Shown: piece by piece, positions 8,775 through 16,542 of the stretch
Position numbering within the stretch: position 1 is the stretch's first letter
How the letters are laid out: every line of letters begins with the position of its first letter
From: Candidatus Woesearchaeota archaeon
GTDB taxonomy: Archaea > Nanobdellota > Nanobdellia > Woesearchaeales > UBA10200
DNA length: 19,757 nucleotides
Reading direction: 5' to 3'
NCBI GenBank assembly: GCA_016180275.1
Contig: JACPBN010000076.1
Span: 1-19,757, forward strand
The notes under the pieces: generated by a model
The model's database searches: none
Told to the model about the DNA's origin: nothing
The model's input: the letters and a program-made list of their open reading frames with translations, nothing else
Made by a program: the position numbers and the translations under genes

Positions 8775-9044
8775 ATTCCACCTTATCTATTTTTCATAAA
8801 TTAATCATCTTAATTCATATATAAAAATAAATATGAATCCAAATATTATTCAATATATGATTTAACATATTATCAAATATGTGGTCAATAATATAAACTC
8901 ATATATAAAACTTGCTAAGTGTTAATTATTCTTTATCTAATAATATACCTTAATATTCCTTGGTAATGTACTTTTCTTGTTTTAAACAGATCAAACAAAC
9001 CCATAAGCTTATGAGAGAAATAATGATCATTTTAAGATATATCT
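8775..9044. promoter_or_regulatory. AT-rich control region between glyS and the AbrB-like gene
   Basis: This 270-base gap holds no gene. Seen in it: a repeated 12-mer (8815-8826 and 8899-8910); an inverted repeat ACATATT-atca-AATATGT (8865-8882); TCATATAT facing ATATATGA (8815-8822 and 8853-8860); and three perfect palindromes near glyS, CATAAGCTTATG (9002-9013), AATGATCATT (9022-9031) and AGATATATCT (9035-9044). Operator sites for the AbrB-like protein are a reasonable guess for the first group. Confidence 0.5.
8815..8826 (-). promoter_or_regulatory. TATA box for the AbrB-like gene
   Basis: The minus strand reads TTTTATATATGA, placed for transcription to start about 15-20 bases before the ATG and leave room for the Shine-Dalgarno. 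The same 12-mer occurs again at 8899-8910, a possible second promoter or binding site. Confidence 0.45.
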
Positions 9045-10655
9045 CTAATTCAGCAGCTTCCCGGCTTTCTCAAACTCAATCTCCTTAGCTAACAATTTCC
9101 CCAGAACTTCTTTCAGATCGGAAACTTTTACGCGAATCTGCTTGGTTGTATCTCTATCTCTCACAGTAACTGTCTTATCATTTACTCCATCAAAGTCCAC
9201 TGTTACGCAAAATGGCGTTCCTGCTTCGTCATTTCTCGCATATCTTTTCCCAACAGTTCCAGACCTATCATACAGACATACAAAGTCTTTCTTCAATAAA
9301 TCATAAACTTTTCTAGCTTCTTCATCTAACTTATTAACCAGCGGAAACACCCCTATCTTTACAGGCGCAAGCATAGGATGCAGCCTTAACACCACATTCT
9401 CCCTGGATTTATCGTAATTATACGCATCAAACAAAAATGCCAGCATGGCCCTTTCAACTCCCTGAGACGGCTCTGCTGCTACATAAGGAATAACTTTCTG
9501 CTTGCTCTCTTCATCATAAACAGCAACATCTTTCTGCGAAACTTTTATGTGCTGTGTTAAATCAAAAGTTGTCCTATCTGCATTTCCATGTATTTCTTTC
9601 CATCCAAAAGGAAAATTATATTCTATATCAAAGCAAGCTCCTGCATAATGCGCAAGCTCTTCTTTTTTATGCTGCCTGATGCGCAAATTCTCTGGCTTTA
9701 TTCCCAAATCCAAGAACCATTTATACATTACTCCAAGCCAATATGCATGCCATTTGCTTGTTAACTTGCTGCCAATGATTCCAAAGCTCATAACTTCTGC
9801 CGGCATATCTGCATTGTTTTTTTCATTTTTCTCCTGCAGATACGTAGTCAGTACATTTGCTTTCAAATCCTTTACCTCATTAAAAATATTATCAGGGCAC
9901 TCATTTATCTTCTGCGGATGTACAAAAAACTCTATCTCCATTTGCTCAAACTCTCTACTCCTGAAAAGAAAATCTCTGGGCGAAATCTCATTTCTAAATG
10001 CCTTGCCTATCTGCGCAATCCCAAAAGGAAGCTTAGCTCTTGCATTATCCATGACTAATTTAAAATCTGTAAATATTATCTGGGCAGTTTCAGGCCTTAA
10101 ATATGCAGTATTTTTTTTATCTTTGCTGGGCCCTACTTGTGTTTCAAACATCAGATTAAAATCATTGGCATCTTCAAAGCTGCTTTTGCACTTTGGGCAA
10201 ACTAAATTATTCTCTGCAACTATCTTATTTATTTCTGCAGCTTTTACTCCAGCTAAGTTTGTTCCAGACGTTTCTCCTAATTCTTCCTCAATAAAAGTAT
10301 CTGCCCTGACTTTCTCTTTGCATTTTCCGCTGCTGCACTGCAAAATTATATCTGCAAAACAATCGACATGTCCAGAAGCTTTCCATACATTTGAATGAGT
10401 AATAATTGCTCCATCTATGCCGACAACATCCTCCCTGCTCTGCACAAAAGTTTTCCACCAGCTGTTTTTGATGTTATTCTTCAGCTCAACTCCCAGGCTT
10501 CCAAAATCAAAGAATCCAGAAATGCTGCCATAAATCTCGCCTGATGGATAGACAAATCCTCTTCTTTTGCAGTATGCTGCCATCTCTTCTACGTTAAGGC
10601 TTAATTTTGCTTCGGAAGCTTCAGCTTTTTTCTCCTCATTATTTTTTTCTGCCAT
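9045..10655 (-). CDS. glyS: Glycyl-tRNA synthetase, archaeal/eukaryal homodimer type
   Basis: Charges tRNA-Gly with glycine using ATP in the cytoplasm. The 536-residue protein is a class IIa synthetase of usual archaeal length. Residues 20-60 form the N-terminal catalytic segment with YPSGEIYG. The insert has Cys-rich elements (Cys107/Cys112 and Cys153-x2-Cys156) that may bind zinc. YLRPETAQ (185-192) binds glycine and the tRNA end. Motif 2 starts at FRNEISPRDF (220-229), motif 3 at GVERAMLAF (399-407), and the anticodon-binding domain fills about 432-525. I chose the ATG at 10655: a TATA box is centred 26-27 bases upstream, as in a leaderless gene, and the protein starts normally there. An in-frame TTG at 10697 would add 14 residues and lie upstream of the TATA box. 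Confidence 0.97.
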   Translation of the reverse strand: MAEKNNEEKKAEASEAKLSLNVEEMAAYCKRRGFVYPSGEIYGSISGFFDFGSLGVELKNNIKNSWWKTFVQSREDVVGIDGAIITHSNVWKASGHVDCFADIILQCSSGKCKEKVRADTFIEEELGETSGTNLAGVKAAEINKIVAENNLVCPKCKSSFEDANDFNLMFETQVGPSKDKKNTAYLRPETAQIIFTDFKLVMDNARAKLPFGIAQIGKAFRNEISPRDFLFRSREFEQMEIEFFVHPQKINECPDNIFNEVKDLKANVLTTYLQEKNEKNNADMPAEVMSFGIIGSKLTSKWHAYWLGVMYKWFLDLGIKPENLRIRQHKKEELAHYAGACFDIEYNFPFGWKEIHGNADRTTFDLTQHIKVSQKDVAVYDEESKQKVIPYVAAEPSQGVERAMLAFLFDAYNYDKSRENVVLRLHPMLAPVKIGVFPLVNKLDEEARKVYDLLKKDFVCLYDRSGTVGKRYARNDEAGTPFCVTVDFDGVNDKTVTVRDRDTTKQIRVKVSDLKEVLGKLLAKEIEFEKAGKLLN

Positions 10656-10677
10656 GCTATGCCTAAATAATATGATG

Positions 10678-10685
10678 TTTATATA
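10678..10685 (-). promoter_or_regulatory. TATA box of glyS (leaderless)
   Basis: The minus strand reads TATATAAA, centred 26-27 bases before the glyS ATG, exactly the archaeal spacing for transcription starting at the start codon. No clear Shine-Dalgarno precedes that ATG, which agrees. Confidence 0.65.
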
Positions 10686-10735
10686 TTTATTGGACAAAAA
10701 TAAATCTAGAAATCTACGCTGCCAACAACTAAATC

Positions 10736-11602
10736 CTATCTCTGGAAATACCTTGACATAAGGACTTCAAAGAACGTGTCAAATATCGGCTTGTCAGTTG
10801 ATGCAATAAAGAACTTTGCATTCATCTGGTCGCAGATCTTTTTTATTTTTGTCTGGTGATCATTCAGCTGCCGAAGATAGCTCTTTCTTAATGATGACGA
10901 AATAAATGTTTTCACTACTTCCTTTGTCTCTAAATCCTGCAGCTTATATTCACCTTCCAGGCTTAACTCTCTCTCTGTCTTATCAAGTACCTGTATCAAG
11001 ACAATCTCATGACCCTTTAATCTTGCAAGTGAATTTTTTATCTCGCTCAGGTCATACAAAAAGTCAGATATGATTATAATCAATGACTTTGAGCCAATTT
11101 TATTCTTATATCTGGCAAGGCTTTCCTCAAATTTTGTTGCACCAATTGGCTTTCTTTCATTTAGGTAAGCCACTATTCCTGCCAGCTGTTTAGCGCCTTT
11201 TTTCGGGCTGAACAGATCCAATTTTTCGCTGAATGTGCTTAACACAAACCTTTCATTGTCCTTTGTTGCCATGTATGCAAATCCTATACCGAGCATAGAA
11301 GCATAATCGCTTTTGCTTGTCGGCTTCCCAAAGTTCATGCTTGCGCTGAAGTCAACAATTATATGGATAGTAAGGTTTCTCTCTTCTTCGTATCTCTTTA
11401 CATAGAACTTGTCTGTCCTTGCAAATACTCGCCAGTCAATCTTCCTGAAATCATCTCCCAAGGCATACTGCGCATGATCCTTAAAGATAAGACCCTGCCC
11501 TATCATGGTGCTCTTTCGCTCGCCTGTATAATTGGAAGTGATCCTTTTCTGCAGAATTAAGCTGAATCTGTTCAGCTGCCTTAGGAAATCAGTGTCGATC
11601 AT
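10736..11602 (-). CDS. DUF58 protein with a vWA-like domain
   Basis: A soluble protein of 288 residues with no membrane helix. The DUF58 signature is clear: G-D-D-F-R-K-I-D-W-R with A-R shortly after (49-62), then V-K-R-Y-E-E-E (68-74). A vWA fold follows, with metal-site residues D-F-S-A-S (84-88), Thr156 in G-A-T and S-D-F (179-181). DUF58 proteins are usually encoded beside MoxR ATPases and are thought to work with them. Here the gene follows moxR by 73 bases. That gap has two T-runs near the moxR stop and a weak TATA-like stretch about 23 bases before this ATG, so the gene may have its own leaderless promoter besides readthrough. The family call is firm; the biochemical role is unknown. 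Confidence 0.93.
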   Translation of the reverse strand: MIDTDFLRQLNRFSLILQKRITSNYTGERKSTMIGQGLIFKDHAQYALGDDFRKIDWRVFARTDKFYVKRYEEERNLTIHIIVDFSASMNFGKPTSKSDYASMLGIGFAYMATKDNERFVLSTFSEKLDLFSPKKGAKQLAGIVAYLNERKPIGATKFEESLARYKNKIGSKSLIIIISDFLYDLSEIKNSLARLKGHEIVLIQVLDKTERELSLEGEYKLQDLETKEVVKTFISSSLRKSYLRQLNDHQTKIKKICDQMNAKFFIASTDKPIFDTFFEVLMSRYFQR

Positions 11603-11651
11603 GGTCTTTTTGTATTTATATTATAATTTATTGATGAGTTATCATAAGAAT

Positions 11652-11666
11652 AAAAACGAACAAAAA
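11652..11666 (-). terminator. T-runs after moxR
   Basis: Two runs of five T on the minus strand (11662-11666 and 11652-11656) lie 10-25 bases after the moxR stop. Archaeal RNA polymerase can stop at such tracts, though partial readthrough into the DUF58 gene is likely. Confidence 0.35.
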
Positions 11667-11675
11667 TATTGGTTA

Positions 11676-14186
11676 TTACAGCAACTCTTTAATCACATCA
11701 TCTTCGCTGAGATTCTTTCTCTGTGCCTCAAAGTTTAGGATTATCCTGTGCCTAAGAACAGGGAATGCCATTTCTTTTATGTCTTCTTTGCTTACAAACT
11801 TTCTGCCTTCAATCAATGCTTTTGCTTTTGCAGCCATGACAATTGCAATGCTTGCTCTTGGAGATGCTCCATATTCGATAAGGTCTTTTCTCTGTCTTGT
11901 TGCAGTTACAACCTTTACTGCGTATTTTTTGATGTCATTTGCTATCGGCACCTGCTTAGTGTAAGTCTGCAGCCTTGCAATATGCTCTTTCTTGATTATT
12001 GCGCGTAAGTTAAACTGCCCTGTGCCTTCTGCAAACCTGTCAACAATCTCAAGTTCCTCTTCAAAGCTGGGATAATCTAACTTAATCTTTAACAGAAATC
12101 TGTCCTGCTGCGCTTCTGGCAATGGATATGTATTATGGTTAATGCCGCAGCCGCCAAATCCTGCGATATAATTCTGCAATTCTGGTACAGTTAATCCAAA
12201 TGCCATGCCTTCTGATGAAGTATATTCTATTGACTTTATCTTATCATAATAAATATCTTCACTCAGCAATGCTTCGCAATACTTTAGCAAGCTTTTTGCT
12301 TCTTCCATGCAAACAGTATACTTTTGCAGCAAAAATTCTTTGATTTGCGAATTGACTGTAACGCTTACGCTCTCTCCTGAATATAGCTTCCATACTTGGT
12401 TTTTTGATATTTCTAATTGCTCTGCTATAGTTGTTATTGGAGTGCCGATTGCTGCAGCAAATTCGCGCGGTTTTATATCCGCATTTTTTTTAAATTCTGG
12501 TATATCTCTGACTTCAATCTCATTTCTTATATCATCAACGAACTGCTTTAATGAATCAACGGCCATCAATGTTTCCCCTTCTTTAATCCCTTTGTAGCTG
12601 CCATACCACTTTCTTTCTGTCAAATTTGCACGGCCTTTTAAAGTGTGGAAACTGTTTAGCCCAAGAACTTCAGTCAGCCTTAATATTGCTCTTCTGTCTA
12701 CAGGCACAACCCTAAAGCTTGAATCTGTTATCCTGGATAAATCAACTCCTTTGATTTTGCTGTTGTCAACCCATCCAACATTCTTAAGGTATTCCATGAA
12801 ATCTTTGCCTTGGATCTTTAGCCTGAATATTTTGCCATCATGCCTTATCCAAGAGAGTATCCCCTCTCGTAAAAGCATGTAGGAAATTATGTTCACATTA
12901 TTTGCGCTTTTTTGTGTAAACACGATCCTATTATCCCTTATAGATGATTCGAGAGAAATAAAAGCTTTCAAAAACTCCCTGTTCATCTCATCTGACCATT
13001 TTAAAAACCATGACGGAATTTCCTTGTCCTTGCCACCGACCACATTAAACCTAATCTTCAGATATTCGACAAGCGGCTTGGAATATATCCTTGCATGACG
13101 CACACCTTTTTTTGTCCTTATAGATGCCTTAAACCCATATTTCTCTGAAATATCAATAAATCTGTCTAATGAAGCCGGATAATTCTTTTGCACTGCTTCA
13201 ACGCATTTTTCTCCTATTGAACCATCAGATAATAAGAATGCAATCCAGAACGCAAAATCTTCGTCAAAAATTATTTCTTTAGGCAATGGCTTTTGTGCCA
13301 TAAGCTTTAATGCTTCTTGATGGGGCATAACCTTTTGTGGCTCAATATTATTTACATCTATTCTTGCAGGATTTATCATATAATCTTGTTTCGTCAGTTC
13401 CTCTGCTTTTTTCCATGTTATGATGCCGTTTTCATTTACCAAAAATGGATGGTTTTTTGTCACTGTTATTTTTTTTCCTGTGTTACTTGTTACTACAAGC
13501 ATCTCATCGCTGTATGGTAAAGTATACAAAAAGCAATTTTTCTTTTCTAATTTACCAGAGGTATTAAGTGATAAAGTCCATGCATTGATATCATACAATT
13601 TTATTCCTTTTTTATCTTCCTTAATGCAATTGTCTCCTGCTAATTCAAGCAATTCTTTGCCTGTCTTAAGCTGACCATTTATAAAAACTGCCTGGCTTAA
13701 TGCAAGACTACCCTCCTGCTCAATCGGGTTCTGTGTTGCTAAAATAAAGAACGGCTCCTCTAATTTAAATGTCTTATTGCCGACAGTAACTTGTTTCTCC
13801 TGCATCGCCTCAAGCAAAGCTGCCTGTGTCTTTGGTGTTGCCCTGTTGATCTCATCTGCTAATACGATGTTTGCAAATATTGGGCCTGGCTGAAACTTGA
13901 ATTTTCTTTTTCCGTCTTCCTCTTCAATTATATAGGTTCCGGTTATGTCTGATGGCATTAAATCCGGTGTATTTTGAATTCTTGAGAACTTAAGGTCCAT
14001 TATCTCAGCAAGTGTCTTGATAGTCAATGTTTTTGCAAGCCCAGGCACGCTTTCCAGAAGAGCATTTCCATTGCACATAATTGCAACTAACATCTGCTTC
14101 ATTACTTCCTGCTGGCCAACAACTACTTTGCCCAGCTCTTTAAATACATCCTGAAAATCTTTTCCTATGGTCGTTAAGCTTGACAT
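11676..14186 (-). CDS. moxR: MoxR-type AAA+ ATPase containing an intein
   Basis: The precursor has 836 residues; removing the 526-residue intein leaves a 310-residue MoxR, the usual size. The ATPase shows Walker A (S46-V-P-G-L-A-K-T), Walker B (V108-L-A-D-E-I-N-R), sensor 1 (A150-T-Q-N-P) and, after the intein, P-L-P-E-A-Q-Q-D-R-F (688-697) and the sensor 2/lid region with G-A-S-P-R-A (773-778). MoxR ATPases remodel proteins together with vWA partners, and this one sits with DUF58 and double-vWA genes. The start has a good Shine-Dalgarno (GGTGAG, three bases before the ATG) and a TATA-like box further up. Splicing must rejoin Gly159 to Thr686 to rebuild the conserved G-T-Y-P-L-P-E stretch. 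The spliced product should be cytoplasmic. Confidence 0.96.
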   Translation of the reverse strand: MSSLTTIGKDFQDVFKELGKVVVGQQEVMKQMLVAIMCNGNALLESVPGLAKTLTIKTLAEIMDLKFSRIQNTPDLMPSDITGTYIIEEEDGKRKFKFQPGPIFANIVLADEINRATPKTQAALLEAMQEKQVTVGNKTFKLEEPFFILATQNPIEQEGSLALSQAVFINGQLKTGKELLELAGDNCIKEDKKGIKLYDINAWTLSLNTSGKLEKKNCFLYTLPYSDEMLVVTSNTGKKITVTKNHPFLVNENGIITWKKAEELTKQDYMINPARIDVNNIEPQKVMPHQEALKLMAQKPLPKEIIFDEDFAFWIAFLLSDGSIGEKCVEAVQKNYPASLDRFIDISEKYGFKASIRTKKGVRHARIYSKPLVEYLKIRFNVVGGKDKEIPSWFLKWSDEMNREFLKAFISLESSIRDNRIVFTQKSANNVNIISYMLLREGILSWIRHDGKIFRLKIQGKDFMEYLKNVGWVDNSKIKGVDLSRITDSSFRVVPVDRRAILRLTEVLGLNSFHTLKGRANLTERKWYGSYKGIKEGETLMAVDSLKQFVDDIRNEIEVRDIPEFKKNADIKPREFAAAIGTPITTIAEQLEISKNQVWKLYSGESVSVTVNSQIKEFLLQKYTVCMEEAKSLLKYCEALLSEDIYYDKIKSIEYTSSEGMAFGLTVPELQNYIAGFGGCGINHNTYPLPEAQQDRFLLKIKLDYPSFEEELEIVDRFAEGTGQFNLRAIIKKEHIARLQTYTKQVPIANDIKKYAVKVVTATRQRKDLIEYGASPRASIAIVMAAKAKALIEGRKFVSKEDIKEMAFPVLRHRIILNFEAQRKNLSEDDVIKELL
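12132..13709 (-). mobile_element. Intein with LAGLIDADG-type homing endonuclease, in moxR
   Basis: Residues 160-685 of the MoxR precursor. The N-terminal splice residue is Ser160, not the commoner Cys. Block B has T-K-N-H (243-246). The C-terminal block has D-K-I-K-S-I-E and later L-T-V-P, ending G-I-N-H-N, with His684-Asn685 followed by Thr686 as the extein nucleophile. The endonuclease shows motif 1 near F-L-L-S-D-G-S-I (317-324) with Asp321. A weaker motif 2, F-I-S-L-E-S-S-I (409-416), has Glu413 in place of the usual Asp. A helix-turn-helix-like stretch (about 576-605) may add DNA binding. The insertion lies just after sensor 1, a highly conserved spot typical for inteins. Splicing residues look intact; endonuclease activity is less certain. 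Confidence 0.93.
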
Positions 14187-14214
14187 ATTCTCACCGCTTT
14201 TTTGCTGCCAATTC

Positions 14215-14226
14215 TATTATAATTTA
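14215..14226 (-). promoter_or_regulatory. TATA-like box of moxR
   Basis: The minus strand reads TAAATTATAATA, centred about 35 bases before the moxR ATG. This would give a leader of about 10 bases holding the GGTGAG Shine-Dalgarno. The rest of the 154-base gap (14187-14340) is AT-rich with a second TATA-like stretch near 14297-14306. Confidence 0.4.
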
Positions 14227-14340
14227 TTCAGCATTTATCTTCGTTTTTACAATATAATCTCAAGTTTACTTATTTTTTAATTATTAATCTTTATCTTATT
14301 TATAAATCCATTGCTCAAAATTGCTATTAGTTAATATTTG

Positions 14341-15138
14341 TTATGTTATCTTGTTAAAATAATTCCTGACAACCTCTTTGTACTCTCTGGCAATCTCCTT
14401 GTCATATGCAGCATCCTGCTGCGCAGAAATTTCCCCTGGTGCAGGCGCATTGTCAAAATCTTTTGGCTCAACTTCCTTAAACTCATTCAGGTTAATTTCG
14501 CTTTCAACTGGATTTAGCTCAAGCATAATTGCGTTTTTGCCTGCTTCCTTTACAGATGGATCTCCAAATATATCTGTGTTGCCCTGTGTCTCTGCATCTA
14601 AGTCGCGGCCATCACTGGCTATATTCTCAGAACCTCTTTTAAAATCAAGGCTTTTCTCCGAAATATGGAACATATCTCCAAAATTTACCAATCTTACGTT
14701 CATGCTTGTCACAAATATAATTAGGAAAGATATGCAGAACATTGCCAGAATCTTGCCAAGCAGATCCTTAAAATCTATGAAATAAGATACTTTTACATCT
14801 CTCATTCTTGACAATACATCAGTGTTAAGAAGATCTATTATCTCATTATGCCTGCCTACATTATCAGCAGCTGTCCTTAGCTGTTCGCTTAAGCTAGATA
14901 CTTTCTCTTCAACCCTAAGCAAACTAATGCTTCCGACTCTCTTTGTTACATGCAGCACAAAGTATATTACAGTAGGTATCATTGCAAAATACCAGTGCAC
15001 ATTTATCAGGAATGTTATGAAAAATGATAATAGAAAAATCACTAATGTGTCCAGAAACGAATAGACTAAATTAATCTCTAACAACACATTTTTTACTTCT
15101 CTTACTGCTCTTGCTACTGGCTCAAAGCCTGCTGCCAT
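14341..15138 (-). CDS. Membrane protein of unknown function, MoxR-locus
   Basis: I do not recognise a family. The 265-residue protein has a short N-terminal amphipathic part, two membrane helices close together (about 27-46 and 50-65), a basic/coiled segment (70-125), a third helix (about 127-149) and a long acidic tail (150-265) ending in a helical R-E-Y-K-E-V-V-R-N-Y-F stretch. It starts 6 bases after the stop of the coiled-coil protein gene, so the two are surely cotranscribed, and moxR follows. By position it may be a lineage-specific membrane subunit of the MoxR/vWA machine. In bacteria that slot is often taken by DUF4129- or transglutaminase-type membrane proteins, but I see no such motifs here. 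Confidence 0.8.
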   Translation of the reverse strand: MAAGFEPVARAVREVKNVLLEINLVYSFLDTLVIFLLSFFITFLINVHWYFAMIPTVIYFVLHVTKRVGSISLLRVEEKVSSLSEQLRTAADNVGRHNEIIDLLNTDVLSRMRDVKVSYFIDFKDLLGKILAMFCISFLIIFVTSMNVRLVNFGDMFHISEKSLDFKRGSENIASDGRDLDAETQGNTDIFGDPSVKEAGKNAIMLELNPVESEINLNEFKEVEPKDFDNAPAPGEISAQQDAAYDKEIAREYKEVVRNYFNKIT

Positions 15139-15144
15139 GTTTTT

Positions 15145-15648
15145 TTACGGATTCTTTTTCAAATCACTAATTTCTTTTTCTAATTTACTCACTTTATTTT
15201 TCAGCGCGTCATTATCATTCTCTAACTGGCTGTAGTCAACCTGCAAATTTCTGTACAGTAATTTAAACTTCCTGGACTCATCGCTTAATATTGTCACATT
15301 GGCCTCAGATTTTGCCAGCCTTAAAGTAAGATCTGCCTTATCCAGCAGTAAATTCTGCCTTTCATCTTCTAAATTTTCTTTAATATCTTTAACAGATGTA
15401 AATTTTTGGCTGAAATCAACATCTCTTGCCCGTAACAGATCAAGCTCCTGCTTTGCCTGAATTACTAGGCTTTGCTGCATTTCCAATGTGTCTGAAATAT
15501 TTTTTAACGCAGTCAGTTTTTCATTATACCTTAAATTAACATCCTGGAAATTTCTCTGGAAGAATACAGTTAAGCCTACTAAAGCAATTGCACTGCCTAC
15601 TATCAAAAACAATAATATCAGGTTTGCATTTCTGTTTATGAAGCTCAT
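15145..15648 (-). CDS. Small single-helix coiled-coil protein, MoxR-locus
   Basis: A 167-residue protein with one N-terminal membrane helix (about 9-30), then an almost continuous coiled coil (about 36-165) rich in Leu heptads with Lys, Asp, Glu and Gln. No enzyme motif is visible, so it is probably structural: a tether, spacer or oligomerising rod on one face of the membrane. The flanking charges do not settle the orientation. It lies 6 bases before the three-helix membrane protein gene, and the pair sits directly ahead of moxR, so it is likely a subunit of the same complex. No strong Shine-Dalgarno is seen. Confidence 0.8.
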   Translation of the reverse strand: MSFINRNANLILLFLIVGSAIALVGLTVFFQRNFQDVNLRYNEKLTALKNISDTLEMQQSLVIQAKQELDLLRARDVDFSQKFTSVKDIKENLEDERQNLLLDKADLTLRLAKSEANVTILSDESRKFKLLYRNLQVDYSQLENDNDALKNKVSKLEKEISDLKKNP

Positions 15649-15720
15649 TTTTTTACTTCAACAGTATATTAACTTAATTATGTTGTTCTATCCAATTATC
15701 TTGTTATAATATTATTTTGT

Positions 15721-15728
15721 TTATATAA
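15721..15728 (-). promoter_or_regulatory. Possible TATA box for the coiled-coil/three-helix gene pair
   Basis: The minus strand reads TTATATAA within the 93-base gap after the DUF488 cassette. It is about 76 bases before the coiled-coil gene start, which would give a leader near 50 bases. The gap is AT-rich throughout, so chance is a real alternative. Confidence 0.3.
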
Positions 15729-15741
15729 GTTGCTTTTTTCA

Positions 15742-16542
15742 TTAAACACAATAGTCATTTTGTTCTTCCTCAATCTTAAAACGGAATAGTTTGACAACAA
15801 AATAAGTCTTAATATGTACTTTATGGTTTCCAATAAGCAGATAATGCAAGTAATTTTCTTCCCCAATATGGTAATTATCTTTTAGTTTCATGCAATGCTC
15901 TTGAGAATTTGGATTTTGCCTCATCCATTGGTAAGTGCCCCATTCTACAATTTTCTGCTCGTGAGGATGCTTTGAGCTGCATGGCCCATCACATTCATAT
16001 TGAAGATATGGAAGAAATGCAAAATCATTCTGGTTCATAATATCATAATCTTGGTCTATTAATGTAGTTTGAGCTTCAGAAGTTTCCTTATTTTGTTTAA
16101 GCAGTAACATTAAAGTTTTTGGCTTGATAAGGCCGAAGCTTTTACTGTTATCCCTAGTTTGTGAAAATGTTGATTTAGAGAGATTTTCAAGCAAGGCAAT
16201 CTGTTCTGGCCGTTTAAGCTTCTTATTTATCTTATTTCCTTTGCTGGTGACCTCTTTCTGCGTATATATCCGTTTGGATAAATTACTAAATTCTGTTTCA
16301 TAATTACAAATAACAAAAGAATTTTCCCTGCCATCATCGTTTGGCTTTCTAACTTCAACATTGATGATTTCCCAGTCATGTACATATCCAAATGGGACTG
16401 GAAAAACTCTTACAAAGCCTGTTTTATCTGACCAAAGACAGAGGCATCTGCCTTGTCTGCCATCTAATTTTCTTGTTTGGTTTGGTGCTCCTTGGCCTAA
16501 GACTATCATATCTTTCAGCCAAAATGATTCTGTTTCAGTCAT
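15742..16542 (-). CDS. Cys/His-rich partner of DUF488 protein
   Basis: No named family is certain. The 266-residue protein has an N-terminal beta-rich half (about 8-82) that looks like an OB-type barrel, a basic linker, and a C-terminal half with Cys184-x3-Cys188-x3-His192-x-His194-Glu195 followed by a W (Trp201), plausibly a metal site. The end has a strand pattern G-N-H-x-x-H (238-243). I recall proteins of this layout next to DUF488 genes. The start overlaps the DUF488 stop as ATGA, with GAGG 10 bases upstream, so translation is coupled and the two products probably act as a pair. It could recognise or process nucleic acid, but nothing here proves that. Confidence 0.75.
   Translation of the reverse strand: MTETESFWLKDMIVLGQGAPNQTRKLDGRQGRCLCLWSDKTGFVRVFPVPFGYVHDWEIINVEVRKPNDDGRENSFVICNYETEFSNLSKRIYTQKEVTSKGNKINKKLKRPEQIALLENLSKSTFSQTRDNSKSFGLIKPKTLMLLLKQNKETSEAQTTLIDQDYDIMNQNDFAFLPYLQYECDGPCSSKHPHEQKIVEWGTYQWMRQNPNSQEHCMKLKDNYHIGEENYLHYLLIGNHKVHIKTYFVVKLFRFKIEEEQNDYCV

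Noticed and set aside
9679..10398. Long open frame on the plus strand opposite glyS
   Set aside because: It is the antisense shadow of a certain glycyl-tRNA synthetase gene, has a Ser/Leu/Phe-rich low-information translation and no family motif.
10656..10697. In-frame TTG at 10697 as start of glyS
   Set aside because: It would lie upstream of the well-placed TATA box and add 14 residues not typical of the family.
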